Positions 8,121-15,831 of a DNA stretch of 30,445 bases are shown here, piece after piece. Under the pieces are notes generated by a model, which was given only the letters and a program-made list of their open reading frames with translations, was not told the origin of the DNA and ran no database searches. This DNA is from Thiodiazotropha sp050305975. GTDB taxonomy: Bacteria > Pseudomonadota > Gammaproteobacteria > Chromatiales > Chromatiaceae. A program made the position numbers and the translations under genes. The first letter of the stretch is position 1. Every line of letters begins with the position of its first letter. The stretch lies in contig JBNLGI010000028.1 of assembly GCA_050305975.1 (NCBI GenBank), forward strand, positions 1 through 30,445, in the 5' to 3' direction.

Positions 8121-10256
8121 CTATTTTCGGCTTCTGCCTTTCGTACCGGTTTTCGTCCCTCTTTGTCTGCGCTGTCCGGCTCCGGCTGTCGACACCCTTC
8201 GCGCTCGATTCGGGCCGCTTCCCTCGGCCGCGTTGGACACGACCTTCCCCTTGCCGGGTTGCCAGGCCGGCACCAGATGACGCTTGCCGTTGCCGATCAG
8301 ATCGCTGCGGCCCATGCGGGATAGCGCCTCCCGCAGCAGGGGCCAGTTCTCCGGATCGTGATAGCGCAGGAAGGCCTTGTGCAGACGGCGCTGCTTCAGT
8401 CCCCGCGCCACACTCACACGCTCGCCGTTGCGGGAGATCCGCTTCAACGGATTGCGACCGCTGTGGTACATCGCCGAGGCGATGGCGAGCGGTGTGGGCA
8501 GGAAGGCCTGCACCTGGTCGGGACGGAAGCCGTTGTGCTTCAGCCACAGGGCCAGGTTGAGCATGTCCCGGTCGCTGGTGCCGGGGTGGGCGGCAATGAA
8601 GTAGGGGATCAGGTACTGCTCCTTGCCCGCCTCGGCGGAGTATTTGTCGAACAGCTTCTTGAAGCGGTCGTAGCTGTCGATGCCCGGCTTCATCATCTTG
8701 CTCAGGGGCCCCGCCTCGGTGTGCTCCGGGGCGATCTTCAGATAGCCGCCCACGTGGTGGGTCACCAGTTCGCGGATGTACTCCGGCGAGCGCACCGCCA
8801 GGTCATAGCGCAGGCCCGAGGCGACGAAGACCCGCTTGATACCGGGTAGGGCGCGGGTGCGGCGATAGAGGCTGATCAGGGGCTTGTGGTCGGTGTTCAG
8901 ATTGTTGCAAATATCGGGGTAGACGCAGGAGAGGCGGCGGCAGGACGACTCGATCTTTTTGTCCTTGCAGGCCAGACGGTACATGTTGGCGGTGGGACCG
9001 CCCAGGTCGGAAATGTTGCCGGTGAAGCCGGGCACCTGGTCGCGGATCGCCTCCACCTCTTTGACGATCGAGTCTTCAGAGCGGCTCTGAATGATGCGTC
9101 CCTCATGTTCGGTGATGGAGCAGAAGGTGCAGCCGCCGAAGCAGCCGCGCATGATGTTGACCGAGAAGCGGATCATCTCCCAGGCCGGGTTGCGCGCCTC
9201 GCCGTAGGCGGGATGGGGCTGGCGGGTGTAGGGCAGTTCGTAGACCCGGTCGAGCTCTTCGGTGGTGAGCGGGATCGGTGGCGGATTGAGCCAGACGTCC
9301 CGCCTGCCGTGGCGCTGCACCAGGGCGCGGGCGTTGCCCGGATTGGTCTCCAGATGGAAGACCCGGGAGGCGTGGGCGTAGAGCGCCTCGTCCGCCACCA
9401 CCTGGTCGTAGGCGGGGAGTCGAACCACCGTGCGGGCGCGGTCGAGCTGACGCGGCCGCTGGTGGGGGGTGAAGCGCACCACCTTGGACGCGCACTCCGG
9501 CTCGGCCTGATAGGGGTCGGGGTGACGGGTCTTGGGACCCGGCTCGTCGAGATGGGTGGAGTCGATTTCGCTCCACCCCTCGGGCAACCCCTGGCGCATG
9601 AAGCCGGTGCCGCGCAGGTCGGTGATCTCGCCGATCGGCTCGCCGGCGGCCAGCCGGTGGGCCAGCGTAACTATGGCCCGCTCCGCGTTGCCGTAGATCA
9701 GCATATCGGCCTTGGAATCGGGCAGCACCGAGCGGCGCACCTTGTCCGACCAGTAGTCGTAGTGGGCGATGCGGCGCAGGCTCGCCTCGATGCCGCCGAT
9801 GATCACCGGCACGCCCTTGTAAGCCTCGCGGGCGCGTTGGGCGTAGACGATCACCGAGCGGTCGGGCCGCCGGCCGGCCTCGCCGTTCGGGGTATAGGCG
9901 TCGTCGCTGCGGATGCGCCGGTCGGTGGTGTAGCGGTTGACCATGGAGTCCATGTTGCCGGCGGTGATGCCGAAGAAGAGGTTGGGCCGGCCCAGCTCAC
10001 GGAAGGCCTCGGCGCTGCTCCAGTCGGGCTGGGCGATGATCCCCACCCTGAAACCCTGGGACTCCAGCAGCCGCCCGATCAGCGCCATGCCGAAACTCGG
10101 ATGGTCCACATAGGCGTCGCCGGTGACGATGATGATGTCGCAGCTGTCCCAGCCGAGCCGCTCCATCTCGGCGCGGCTCATGGGCAGCACCGGCGCGATG
10201 CCGAAACGTTCCGCCCAATAGGGGCGGTGTGAGAAAAGGGGAGCAGGCTGAGACAT
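8121..10256 (-). CDS. ygiQ: YgiQ-family radical SAM protein
   Basis: A large radical SAM enzyme of unknown reaction, conserved across proteobacteria. In the 711 residues an N-terminal domain resembling B12-binding folds (about 38-200, IIIVTGDAYVDHPSFG, GIIAQPDW, VIIGGIEASLRRIAHYDYW) comes first. The radical SAM core follows, with its iron-sulfur ligands at C372-x3-C376-x2-C379 (GCFGGCTFCS). Family signatures DLGGPTANMY, SGLRYDLA and KIAPEHTE come after that. The C-terminal 50 residues are basic and low complexity (ending RGTKTGTKGRSRK), as in other YgiQ proteins. The start is ATG at 10256. It stands alone with no operon partner. The family assignment is very secure; the substrate is not known. 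Confidence 0.95.
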   Translation of the reverse strand: MSQPAPLFSHRPYWAERFGIAPVLPMSRAEMERLGWDSCDIIIVTGDAYVDHPSFGMALIGRLLESQGFRVGIIAQPDWSSAEAFRELGRPNLFFGITAGNMDSMVNRYTTDRRIRSDDAYTPNGEAGRRPDRSVIVYAQRAREAYKGVPVIIGGIEASLRRIAHYDYWSDKVRRSVLPDSKADMLIYGNAERAIVTLAHRLAAGEPIGEITDLRGTGFMRQGLPEGWSEIDSTHLDEPGPKTRHPDPYQAEPECASKVVRFTPHQRPRQLDRARTVVRLPAYDQVVADEALYAHASRVFHLETNPGNARALVQRHGRRDVWLNPPPIPLTTEELDRVYELPYTRQPHPAYGEARNPAWEMIRFSVNIMRGCFGGCTFCSITEHEGRIIQSRSEDSIVKEVEAIRDQVPGFTGNISDLGGPTANMYRLACKDKKIESSCRRLSCVYPDICNNLNTDHKPLISLYRRTRALPGIKRVFVASGLRYDLAVRSPEYIRELVTHHVGGYLKIAPEHTEAGPLSKMMKPGIDSYDRFKKLFDKYSAEAGKEQYLIPYFIAAHPGTSDRDMLNLALWLKHNGFRPDQVQAFLPTPLAIASAMYHSGRNPLKRISRNGERVSVARGLKQRRLHKAFLRYHDPENWPLLREALSRMGRSDLIGNGKRHLVPAWQPGKGKVVSNAAEGSGPNRARRVSTAGAGQRRQRGTKTGTKGRSRK

Positions 10257-10603
10257 GGGGGCGGATTATACCCTAGCTTCGGCGGCTATTCGCCGTAAGG
10301 AAGTGATACGAAAAGTGGTTGTATCCAACGCAAAGGACGCATTCGGTTTTCGCATGGCGCTGGAAGGGACAAAACCGTCGTGCGCAGATGAGTGGCAAAT
10401 CAATCGCCGAAGCGGCGAAAATACAAAGCCCTCTGCGCTCATGGCTTTCCTTGCGGTCTTTGTGTCACGCCTGCGGGCGGACGGGACTGATCCAGGTCCT
10501 GTCTGATCAGCCCATCGATTGTGAGATAACCTTTACGGCTTATCCCGGTTGGCGAGCATGGCTGAGCTCCGTTTCATCGGTCAGGAGTTGAATCGCCCTC
10601 GGA
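10257..10603. other. Intergenic region, divergent, no gene recognised
   Basis: About 350 bases between ygiQ (leftward) and the small secreted protein (rightward). It contains runs such as CAACGCAAAGGACGCA and TTGCGGTCTTTGTGTC, which look like degenerate intergenic repeat sequence. No open frame has a plausible product. Confidence 0.5.
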
Positions 10604-10631
10604 TTGAACCTTCGCACGCAGCATCTATGCT
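10604..10631 (+). promoter_or_regulatory. Candidate sigma-70 promoter of the small secreted protein
   Basis: TTGAAC (10604-10609) and TATGCT (10626-10631) are separated by 16 bases. Each matches 4 of 6 consensus positions. It lies 57 bases before the start codon. Confidence 0.4.
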
Positions 10632-10688
10632 TAGTGTGAGGAAATTCCTGTTCAAATCCAACGGAAGGGCTCCAGGGAGGAGATCAAA

Positions 10689-11039
10689 ATGAACAGACTA
10701 TCGAACGGATTGGCAATCGCCGCACTCTGCGCAATGGCGGGAACGGCATCTGCGGGAGTGAACATCGTCTACCCGATCAGTGGAGGCACCTATCCCATTA
10801 CCGACCCCGCGCCAGGTGCGTTGGGATCCGCCTATTTCACCTCCAGCTTCGGTGCAACCTGCAGCGGCGGAGCGCATACGGTCAAGTGGGGGGTCGACAA
10901 AACCCAGCTTGGCAGTGCCCGCTTCTATGACCAGCTCAGTGAACAACAGGTGTGGAAGCTGGAAGGCGGAAAGCATATCTTCTGGGTTGATGCAGGACGT
11001 TGCGGTGCCGAGAAAGTGCGATTCAAGATCGGCAATTGA
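10689..11039 (+). CDS. Small secreted protein of unknown function
   Basis: A 116-residue product with a clear Sec signal peptide (1-22, cleavage after TASA). The mature protein is about 94 residues and opens with a short beta segment (VNIVYPISGGTYPI) followed by aromatic and glycine-rich stretches. It contains exactly two cysteines (C58 and C105) that could form a disulfide in the periplasm. The VYPISGGTYPI opening and the later WKLEGGKHIFWVDAG segment suggest a small all-beta, immunoglobulin-like fold, which is inference from pattern only. GGGAGGAG lies eight bases upstream of the ATG, so expression is likely strong. A candidate promoter precedes it, and no operon partner is present. I do not recognise the family. 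Confidence 0.8.
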   Translation: MNRLSNGLAIAALCAMAGTASAGVNIVYPISGGTYPITDPAPGALGSAYFTSSFGATCSGGAHTVKWGVDKTQLGSARFYDQLSEQQVWKLEGGKHIFWVDAGRCGAEKVRFKIGN

Positions 11040-11069
11040 GCCGCTCGGGTGAGGTATTCGGGGTAGGTG

Positions 11070-11132
11070 GGGTCAGAGTGGAATGGCGCTTACTATAAAG
11101 TCAGAACTCAATCGATAAATTGGATTCTGACC
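11070..11132. repeat. Inverted repeat with GGTCAGA ends, possible IS200/MITE remnant
   Basis: GGTCAGAG (11071-11078) and its inverse TTCTGACC (11125-11132) bound about 60 bases. An internal GTCAGAACTCAAT (11100-11112) also pairs with ATTGGATTCTGAC (11119-11131). Ends of the type GGGGTCAGAG are familiar from repeats associated with IS200-like or REP-associated transposases, from general knowledge. No transposase gene is here. Confidence 0.45.
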
Positions 11133-11194
11133 GGCAGCGTAATGCATAACACTCTTTATGCACCCGGAATCTCTGCCAGGTATATTCTGGCGCT

Positions 11195-11944
11195 ATGATT
11201 TTAGACAATCCTCGTATTCCCCTGATTGCCACCTTCACCGACTTCGGTGTCACAGGCCCGTATCTGGGGCAGATGTCGGCGGTACTGGCGACACAGGCGC
11301 CACAGATACCCCTGGTCACGCTGATGGCGGACGCCCCGATTTTCGATCCGCTATCCGCGGGACGCCTGTTGTCCTTCCTGTGCAAGGATCTGCCGCCGCA
11401 CACGCTCATTCTGGCCGTCGTCGACCCGGGGGTGGGTGGAAGCAGACGGCCCCTCATGATTAAGACGGACAGGCACCTGTTCGTCGGCCCCGACAATGGC
11501 CTCTTCCTCCCCGTAATCCGACACTTCGGCGAGTCTGAGATCGAGGTGATCGAGTGGCGCCCGCATCGACTCTCCGACACTTTTCACGGGCGGGATCTGT
11601 TCGCCCCCGTCGCCGCCAGACTGGCGACCGGGAAGGCCGTCGAGGGACGCCCCATCCTGCCTCAGGAGATGATCGGATACGGGCTGCCGATGCAAGACAA
11701 CCGGATCATCTACATCGACCGCTACGGTAACGCGATGACCGCCATTGATGCCGCGGAGATCGGGAGAGACGCGGTACTCTCCGTCAACGGTTCCACCTTG
11801 CAGTTTGCCAGGACCTTCTCGGAGGTTCCCGAAGGCCAGCCGTTTTGGTACGGCAACTCCATGGGCATGGTCGAGATCGCGGTCAACTGCGGAAGCGCCG
11901 CCAGCCTGCTCAGTCTCGAGTTGGGTATGCCGGTCAGTCTATAG
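11195..11944 (+). CDS. SAM hydroxide adenosyltransferase (DUF62 SAM hydrolase)
   Basis: Members of this family split S-adenosylmethionine into adenosine and methionine using an activated water, and are related to fluorinase and chlorinase. The 249-residue product has TDFG (15-18), the catalytic Asp and Arg in VVDPGVGGSRRP (D77, R84/R85), and the His in DTFHGRDLFAP (H131). This is the Asp-Arg-His set known for the hydrolase branch. VGPDNGLF (97-104) and IDRYGNAMT (about 174-182) are further family motifs. Nothing suggests a halogenase. The start is ATG at 11195 and its ribosome binding site is weak. No methylation or SAM-cycle gene lies next to it, so the physiological reason for SAM cleavage is unclear. 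Confidence 0.9.
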   Translation: MILDNPRIPLIATFTDFGVTGPYLGQMSAVLATQAPQIPLVTLMADAPIFDPLSAGRLLSFLCKDLPPHTLILAVVDPGVGGSRRPLMIKTDRHLFVGPDNGLFLPVIRHFGESEIEVIEWRPHRLSDTFHGRDLFAPVAARLATGKAVEGRPILPQEMIGYGLPMQDNRIIYIDRYGNAMTAIDAAEIGRDAVLSVNGSTLQFARTFSEVPEGQPFWYGNSMGMVEIAVNCGSAASLLSLELGMPVSL

Positions 11945-12180
11945 GTCGGCGACAGGACCGCTCTCACGACTAGTCCCTATTCAGTCAACCGATGGCAGCG
12001 AGCGGGTGAAGTGTTCCGGCTGGCTGGCTTGACGGGCGAGGCAAGCCTGCGCGTGAGCCAACTGATGAGGTGCGGAGTGCCGGGGTGTGGCTGGCGTATC
12101 CCTCGCCGCCTCTGATTGGAAGACCCCTGATACAGCACTGACTCGGCCATCAGGGTTGCGAGCGGTGCCACTTGTATGAT

Positions 12181-12256
12181 TGGTGGAGACGAGGAGGATC
12201 GAACTCCCGACCTCGGCATTGCGAACGCCGCGCTCTCCCAGCTGAGCTACGTCCCC
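12181..12256 (-). tRNA. tRNA-Ala, anticodon CGC
   Basis: On the minus strand the sequence folds into a complete cloverleaf. The acceptor GGGGACG pairs with CGTCTCC, with one G-U. The D arm is GCTC/GAGC. The anticodon stem CGGCG/TGCCG carries loop TTCGCAA, so the anticodon is CGC (reads GCG, alanine). The variable loop is AGGTC and the T arm GGGAG-TTCGATC-CTCCT. The discriminator is A, and CCA is encoded (12181-12183). The gene is 76 bases including CCA. It lies 65 bases after the batD stop codon on the same strand. A possible hairpin (CCCTGAT/ATCAGGG, 12125-12155) follows it without a T-run. Confidence 0.97.
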
Positions 12257-12321
12257 ATGTCACGACTAGTATGACAGCTTTGCATGAAACTGCCACAGGG
12301 CTGCACAAGGGCTCGCAGGCT

Positions 12322-14052
12322 TCAGCCGCGCAATAGGCGTCCGGGATTGAGGCTGGGCAGGGCCGACGCCACCTTTGGCCGGGCAAAGGCGAAGTGGCGC
12401 GGCCACAGCCGCAGGCTGGGTCGGATCTCGTGCTTGAAGGCCTCTTTCCAGCGCTCGAAGTCTAGGGCCTGGTGGCCGTAGACCGACTCCTCCAGCTCGT
12501 GGATCAGCTGGCGGATCTTCTGCGGCTCCGCCTTGGGGTGGAAGTCGAGGATGTGTTTGCCGATCACGCTGTAGGGGGCGTTGATAGGCAGCCCCATGTG
12601 CTTGTTGGCGAGAAAGCGCAGGGTGAAGCCCCAGACCTCCGGGTCCTGCTCCTCGTCGACGAAGCGGACGCAGAAGTAGAAGCGCACCGACAGCGGCAGC
12701 AAGCCGACCAGATGGCGGCGCCAGCGGTGCCAGCGGGTGATCGGGTTGAGGATGCGGCCGGTGCTGCGCAGCCGTTCTTTCAGCGGAGAAAAGGCCGGCG
12801 CCATCTCCCGCATGGGGCGCTGCAGGAAGCCGATCAGGGGCTGCAGCGGTGAGGTCTGCGCGGACTCGCCCTTGCGGCGATGGGCGATCCAGATTGCCAG
12901 CCAGTAACCGAAGATGGTGCCGAAGACGATGGAGAGCGGGATCCAGAAAGCGGCCGAAGCACCGGAGAGGAACAGTCGGCTCTCTTCGTCGCCGGCGAAG
13001 ATGCCGCCGGGACGGCTGGCGCCGCTGACGGCGATGGGATGTATCGGAAAGGAGGTGCGCTGGGGGGTGTCGCTGCGACTGTTCCACCAGTTGATCGAGA
13101 GCGCTGGAAGATTCAGGTCGCCGCCGTATTGGGGCACCAGGGTGAACTGCTCAATGCGCCGGCCGGTGATCTTCTGCCGGTTTCGATTCAGGCTGGTCTG
13201 GACCTGACTCTGATCCCGATAGACCCGAAAGGCGTCGCTGGCGAGTTGCGACTCCAGGCTGGGCAGCTGATTGCCGCCCATGCCGGTGGCGCTGATCTCG
13301 ACCGTCAGCGGCAGCGGTTTGCCGGCCGCCGCCTTGAGGTTGCTCGGCAGGGTCACCCGCAGGTCGAGCTGCTCCAGCGGCAGCCAGGGTTTGCTGGCGG
13401 GGTTGGCCTCGCGCACCCGCAGTGTCCGCGGTTGCGTGAGGGTGACATCGAAGTGCCGGTTGCCGCGGCTATAGCCGGAGAGCTGCTCCTCGCCGCTGAA
13501 ACCGATCTCCGGCAGGCTGATCGATCCTGCCCGCAGGGGTAACACTTCGTAGAAGTAGTCGTTCACGATCTCCGATCCCCCCTGACGCGTGCGCGAATAG
13601 GTGGTGGGACCTTCCAGCAGCTGGAAGGTCAAGTGATCGCTCTCGGCGATGCGCGGCACGGCAGTCAGCAGGTTGTTCTGGCTGATCAGGCTCAGTTTGA
13701 GGATCACGCCCTGCTGGACATAGGGATTGTCGCGGGAGAGTTCGCTCTCGATACGGGGGGATTGGCTGCTGCTGGCGTAGTAGGGTTGCTGAGAGTAACC
13801 GGGCTGTTGGCCATAGCCGGGTTGCTGCAGCCCCGGCCATCCCCCATAGCCGGGTTGAGGCCGGCTCGGGGTCTGGGTCTGGGTCGTGGTGGCGGATTGG
13901 CGATAGTCGGGGGGGGCGTAGTTCCACTGTCCGGGCGGCAGCGCCTGCCAGGGTGTCTGGCCGGCGTAGGGGTTGGCGTGCAGTGCCGATACCCAGGCGA
14001 GCAGCAGCAGGCCGATGAGCCTGGCTCGGTCTATGGTGAAGGGGTTCGCCAT
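12322..14052 (-). CDS. batD: BatD-like membrane protein of the MoxR/VWA operon
   Basis: BatD proteins are periplasm-exposed single-pass membrane partners of BatA/BatB; their biochemical role is unresolved. The 576 residues show a signal peptide (about 1-27, ending SALHA). A Gly/Gln/Pro/Tyr-rich spacer (about 65-95, repeated QQPGY units) follows. Next come beta-rich domains typical of BatD (SELSRDNPYVQQGVILKLSL, then SLPEIGFSGEEQLSG, and the QFTLVPQYGGDLNLPAL stretch). One transmembrane helix (about 380-402) leads to a cytoplasmic C-terminal region of about 170 residues. It is the last gene of the operon and is separated from batC by 312 bases filled with palindromic repeats, unlike the other tightly packed junctions. 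The PGY-rich spacer is not a usual part of the family as I know it. The family assignment is fairly sure; subfamily details are not. Confidence 0.87.
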   Translation of the reverse strand: MANPFTIDRARLIGLLLLAWVSALHANPYAGQTPWQALPPGQWNYAPPDYRQSATTTQTQTPSRPQPGYGGWPGLQQPGYGQQPGYSQQPYYASSSQSPRIESELSRDNPYVQQGVILKLSLISQNNLLTAVPRIAESDHLTFQLLEGPTTYSRTRQGGSEIVNDYFYEVLPLRAGSISLPEIGFSGEEQLSGYSRGNRHFDVTLTQPRTLRVREANPASKPWLPLEQLDLRVTLPSNLKAAAGKPLPLTVEISATGMGGNQLPSLESQLASDAFRVYRDQSQVQTSLNRNRQKITGRRIEQFTLVPQYGGDLNLPALSINWWNSRSDTPQRTSFPIHPIAVSGASRPGGIFAGDEESRLFLSGASAAFWIPLSIVFGTIFGYWLAIWIAHRRKGESAQTSPLQPLIGFLQRPMREMAPAFSPLKERLRSTGRILNPITRWHRWRRHLVGLLPLSVRFYFCVRFVDEEQDPEVWGFTLRFLANKHMGLPINAPYSVIGKHILDFHPKAEPQKIRQLIHELEESVYGHQALDFERWKEAFKHEIRPSLRLWPRHFAFARPKVASALPSLNPGRLLRG

Positions 14053-14160
14053 TCTGCCTCCTCTGATCGGGGTGTCGCCCCCCTGTTCTGAAATTCATTT
14101 TCTTTGTTGTATGCCGTCAAAGACCTGATTGTCTTGTTGTCGCCGTCGGGCGCTTGTCTG

Positions 14161-14258
14161 CGGTGCGGCAAGCCACACCCTACGTACGCTTTCTGGTTTG
14201 GTGCGGTAAGCCACACCCAACGTGGGTTTACCGGTAGGGTGCGGCTTGCCGCACCGAA
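14161..14258. repeat. REPIN-like palindrome cluster, family A, three copies
   Basis: Two direct copies (14161-14184 and about 14199-14221, both with the AAGCCACACCC variant) are followed by an inverted intact copy (14231-14258, TAGGGTGCGGCTTGCCGCACCG). The cluster fills much of the 312-base gap between batC and batD. The gap contains no plausible gene. If batC-batD is one transcript, these copies would form stable RNA hairpins inside it. Confidence 0.78.
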
Positions 14259-14364
14259 TAACCGTTGCGAACTGATCCAGTTTTCGGTTCCCACGATAGG
14301 TCCATTCGAAAACTGAAAATCAGTGCCAATCGGTAGTCCGCGGCGGGGCCGGGCCCCAGCCTGC

Positions 14365-15831
14365 CTACCAGGGGCGTGTCTCCGTGTCCCGGCCCCCTTG
14401 TTGGCGCAGGTATTTGTACTCCTCCAAGCGGAACTGCTGCTGCATCAGCTGGGCGGGATCGCCCTCGATCTGTTCGAGCCACTGTTCCATCAGGGCCTGG
14501 CCGCCCGCAAAGGGGAGCCGCTCCTCGCTGCCACCGCCGGTGAGGGCGTCGCCACCCTGTTCGGGAGACTGTTGCTGGCCGCTCTGGTCGACCTGGTCCA
14601 CCGCCTCGCTCTGTTTCTCGTCCTGTGACGGCAGCGGTGCCTCCCCCTGCTCCTGGCCGGGTTTCTCGCCACCCCTCATGGGTGACTCGGCCTGATCCCT
14701 TTTCTCCTGGGGTCTTTCGAGGTTAGCAGACTTTTCATCGGCTTGTGACCCGCCCTCTTTTTCAGGCGTTTCCTTCTGCTGCGTCTTGCCGCGATCCCGC
14801 TCTTTATCCTGCTGCTCGCCGCCGGCCTCCTCATCCTGCTGCTGCTCACCTTGTTCGCCCTCCTGGGGTGACTCCTTGTCACCACCCTTGTCGGACTCCT
14901 GCTCGGTCTGGTCGCCGCTCTGTGCCTGCTCGTCCTCGGATTGGTCGCCCTGGGACTGGTGCTGTTCCTGTTGCTGTTCCTGACCGGCGCCCTGGGATTG
15001 CTGCTTGTCCTGTTCGCCCTGCTGGTCCGATTCCGACTCGCTGGCGTTCGAACCCTGCTGCTGATCCTCCTGCTGCTGATCACCGGACTGGCTCTGCTGC
15101 TCCTGCTCCTGCTGCCCCGACTGGCTCTGCTGCTCCTGTTCCTGCTGCCCGGATTGGCTCTGTTGCTCCTGTTCCTGCTGCCCGGACTGGCTCTCCTGTT
15201 CCTGCTCCTGTTGTCCCGATTGGCTCTCCTGCTGTTCCTGCTGCTGGCCTGAACTCTGCTGCTCCTGCTGCTGTTCGCCGGATTGCTGTTGTTCCTGTTC
15301 CTGATCGCCCGACTGGGACTGCTGCTCCTGCTGCTGTTTTTCGCCCTCCTGGTCTTGCTGTTCTTGCTTCTGCTCCTGCTCCTGTTTTTCCTGCTTCTCA
15401 GACTGCTCTTGCTGCTGCTTCTCTTCAGGTTTTTCCTGCGCCTGTTCTGCGGCCAGCTTCTCTCTGGCCAAGGCCAGGTTGAAGCGTGCATCCTCGTGGT
15501 CGGGATTCTGCTCCAGCACCTGTTCGTAAGCGTCGATGGCCCCCGGGTAATCCTCCAGCCGATAGCGGCTGTTACCCAGGTTGTAGAGGGCGTCTTCCTT
15601 CACCTCGGGACGCTCGACCTGGCTGAAATCCTTCGTCGCCGCCTCGTAGTCGCCGGTGCGGTAGTGGGCCACGCCTCGCCGGTAGGGATCCTGAAACGAT
15701 TCGGCCGCTTCGTCATAGTGGCCTTGCCGGTAGGCTTCGGCGGCCTGCTGCTCCTGGTTGAGGAACAGCTTCGGCGCGCCCTGACCGAGCAGGGGCCACA
15801 GCAGCAGTAGCAGGCTCAAGCGCCGCATCAT
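14365..15831 (-). CDS. batC: BatC-like TPR protein with a long Gln/Glu-rich repeat tail
   Basis: A periplasmic TPR protein that probably scaffolds the BatA/BatB/BatD assembly. The 488 residues begin with a signal peptide (1-18, cleavage near GQG/APK). TPR units follow to about residue 125 (AEAYRQGHYDEAAESFQ, ALYNLGNSRYRLEDYPGAIDAYEQVLEQNPDH). From about residue 130 to 420 the chain is almost entirely Gln, Glu, Ser, Gly, Asp and Lys, including a perfect 11-residue periodic block. A short conserved C-terminus closes it (LPFAGGQALMEQWLEQIEGDPAQLMQQQFRLEEY region, about 448-481), as in other VWA-TPR proteins of this system. In many relatives the TPR part is fused to BatB; here they are separate, with an ATGA overlap. 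The long acidic tail on the opposite strand creates spurious leucine-rich frames. Confidence 0.88.
   Translation of the reverse strand: MMRRLSLLLLLWPLLGQGAPKLFLNQEQQAAEAYRQGHYDEAAESFQDPYRRGVAHYRTGDYEAATKDFSQVERPEVKEDALYNLGNSRYRLEDYPGAIDAYEQVLEQNPDHEDARFNLALAREKLAAEQAQEKPEEKQQQEQSEKQEKQEQEQKQEQQDQEGEKQQQEQQSQSGDQEQEQQQSGEQQQEQQSSGQQQEQQESQSGQQEQEQESQSGQQEQEQQSQSGQQEQEQQSQSGQQEQEQQSQSGDQQQEDQQQGSNASESESDQQGEQDKQQSQGAGQEQQQEQHQSQGDQSEDEQAQSGDQTEQESDKGGDKESPQEGEQGEQQQDEEAGGEQQDKERDRGKTQQKETPEKEGGSQADEKSANLERPQEKRDQAESPMRGGEKPGQEQGEAPLPSQDEKQSEAVDQVDQSGQQQSPEQGGDALTGGGSEERLPFAGGQALMEQWLEQIEGDPAQLMQQQFRLEEYKYLRQQGGRDTETRPW
15085..15249. repeat. Five tandem 33-bp units inside batC
   Basis: The plus-strand landmark GACTGGCTCT or GATTGGCTCT recurs at 15085, 15118, 15151, 15184 and 15217, exactly 33 bases apart. 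Each unit encodes one SQSGQQEQEQ(Q/E) 11-mer of BatC. Units differ mainly at synonymous positions and by small Q/E swaps, so the array is probably prone to copy-number change. Confidence 0.88.

Noticed and set aside
8886..10232. 448-codon plus-strand frame opposite ygiQ
   Set aside because: The ygiQ reading frame carries the radical SAM motifs; this frame is a GC-skewed antisense shadow.
11964..12270. 11-base direct repeat TCACGACTAGT on both sides of the tRNA gene, as possible attachment sites
   Set aside because: Too short to stand out in 30 kb, no integrase, and the 300 bases between hold only the tRNA and ordinary sequence.
14745..15810. Long plus-strand frames full of leucine or alanine/proline opposite batC
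   Set aside because: They are the reverse complement of the CAG/GAG-rich Gln/Glu coding repeat and have no ribosome site or family resemblance.
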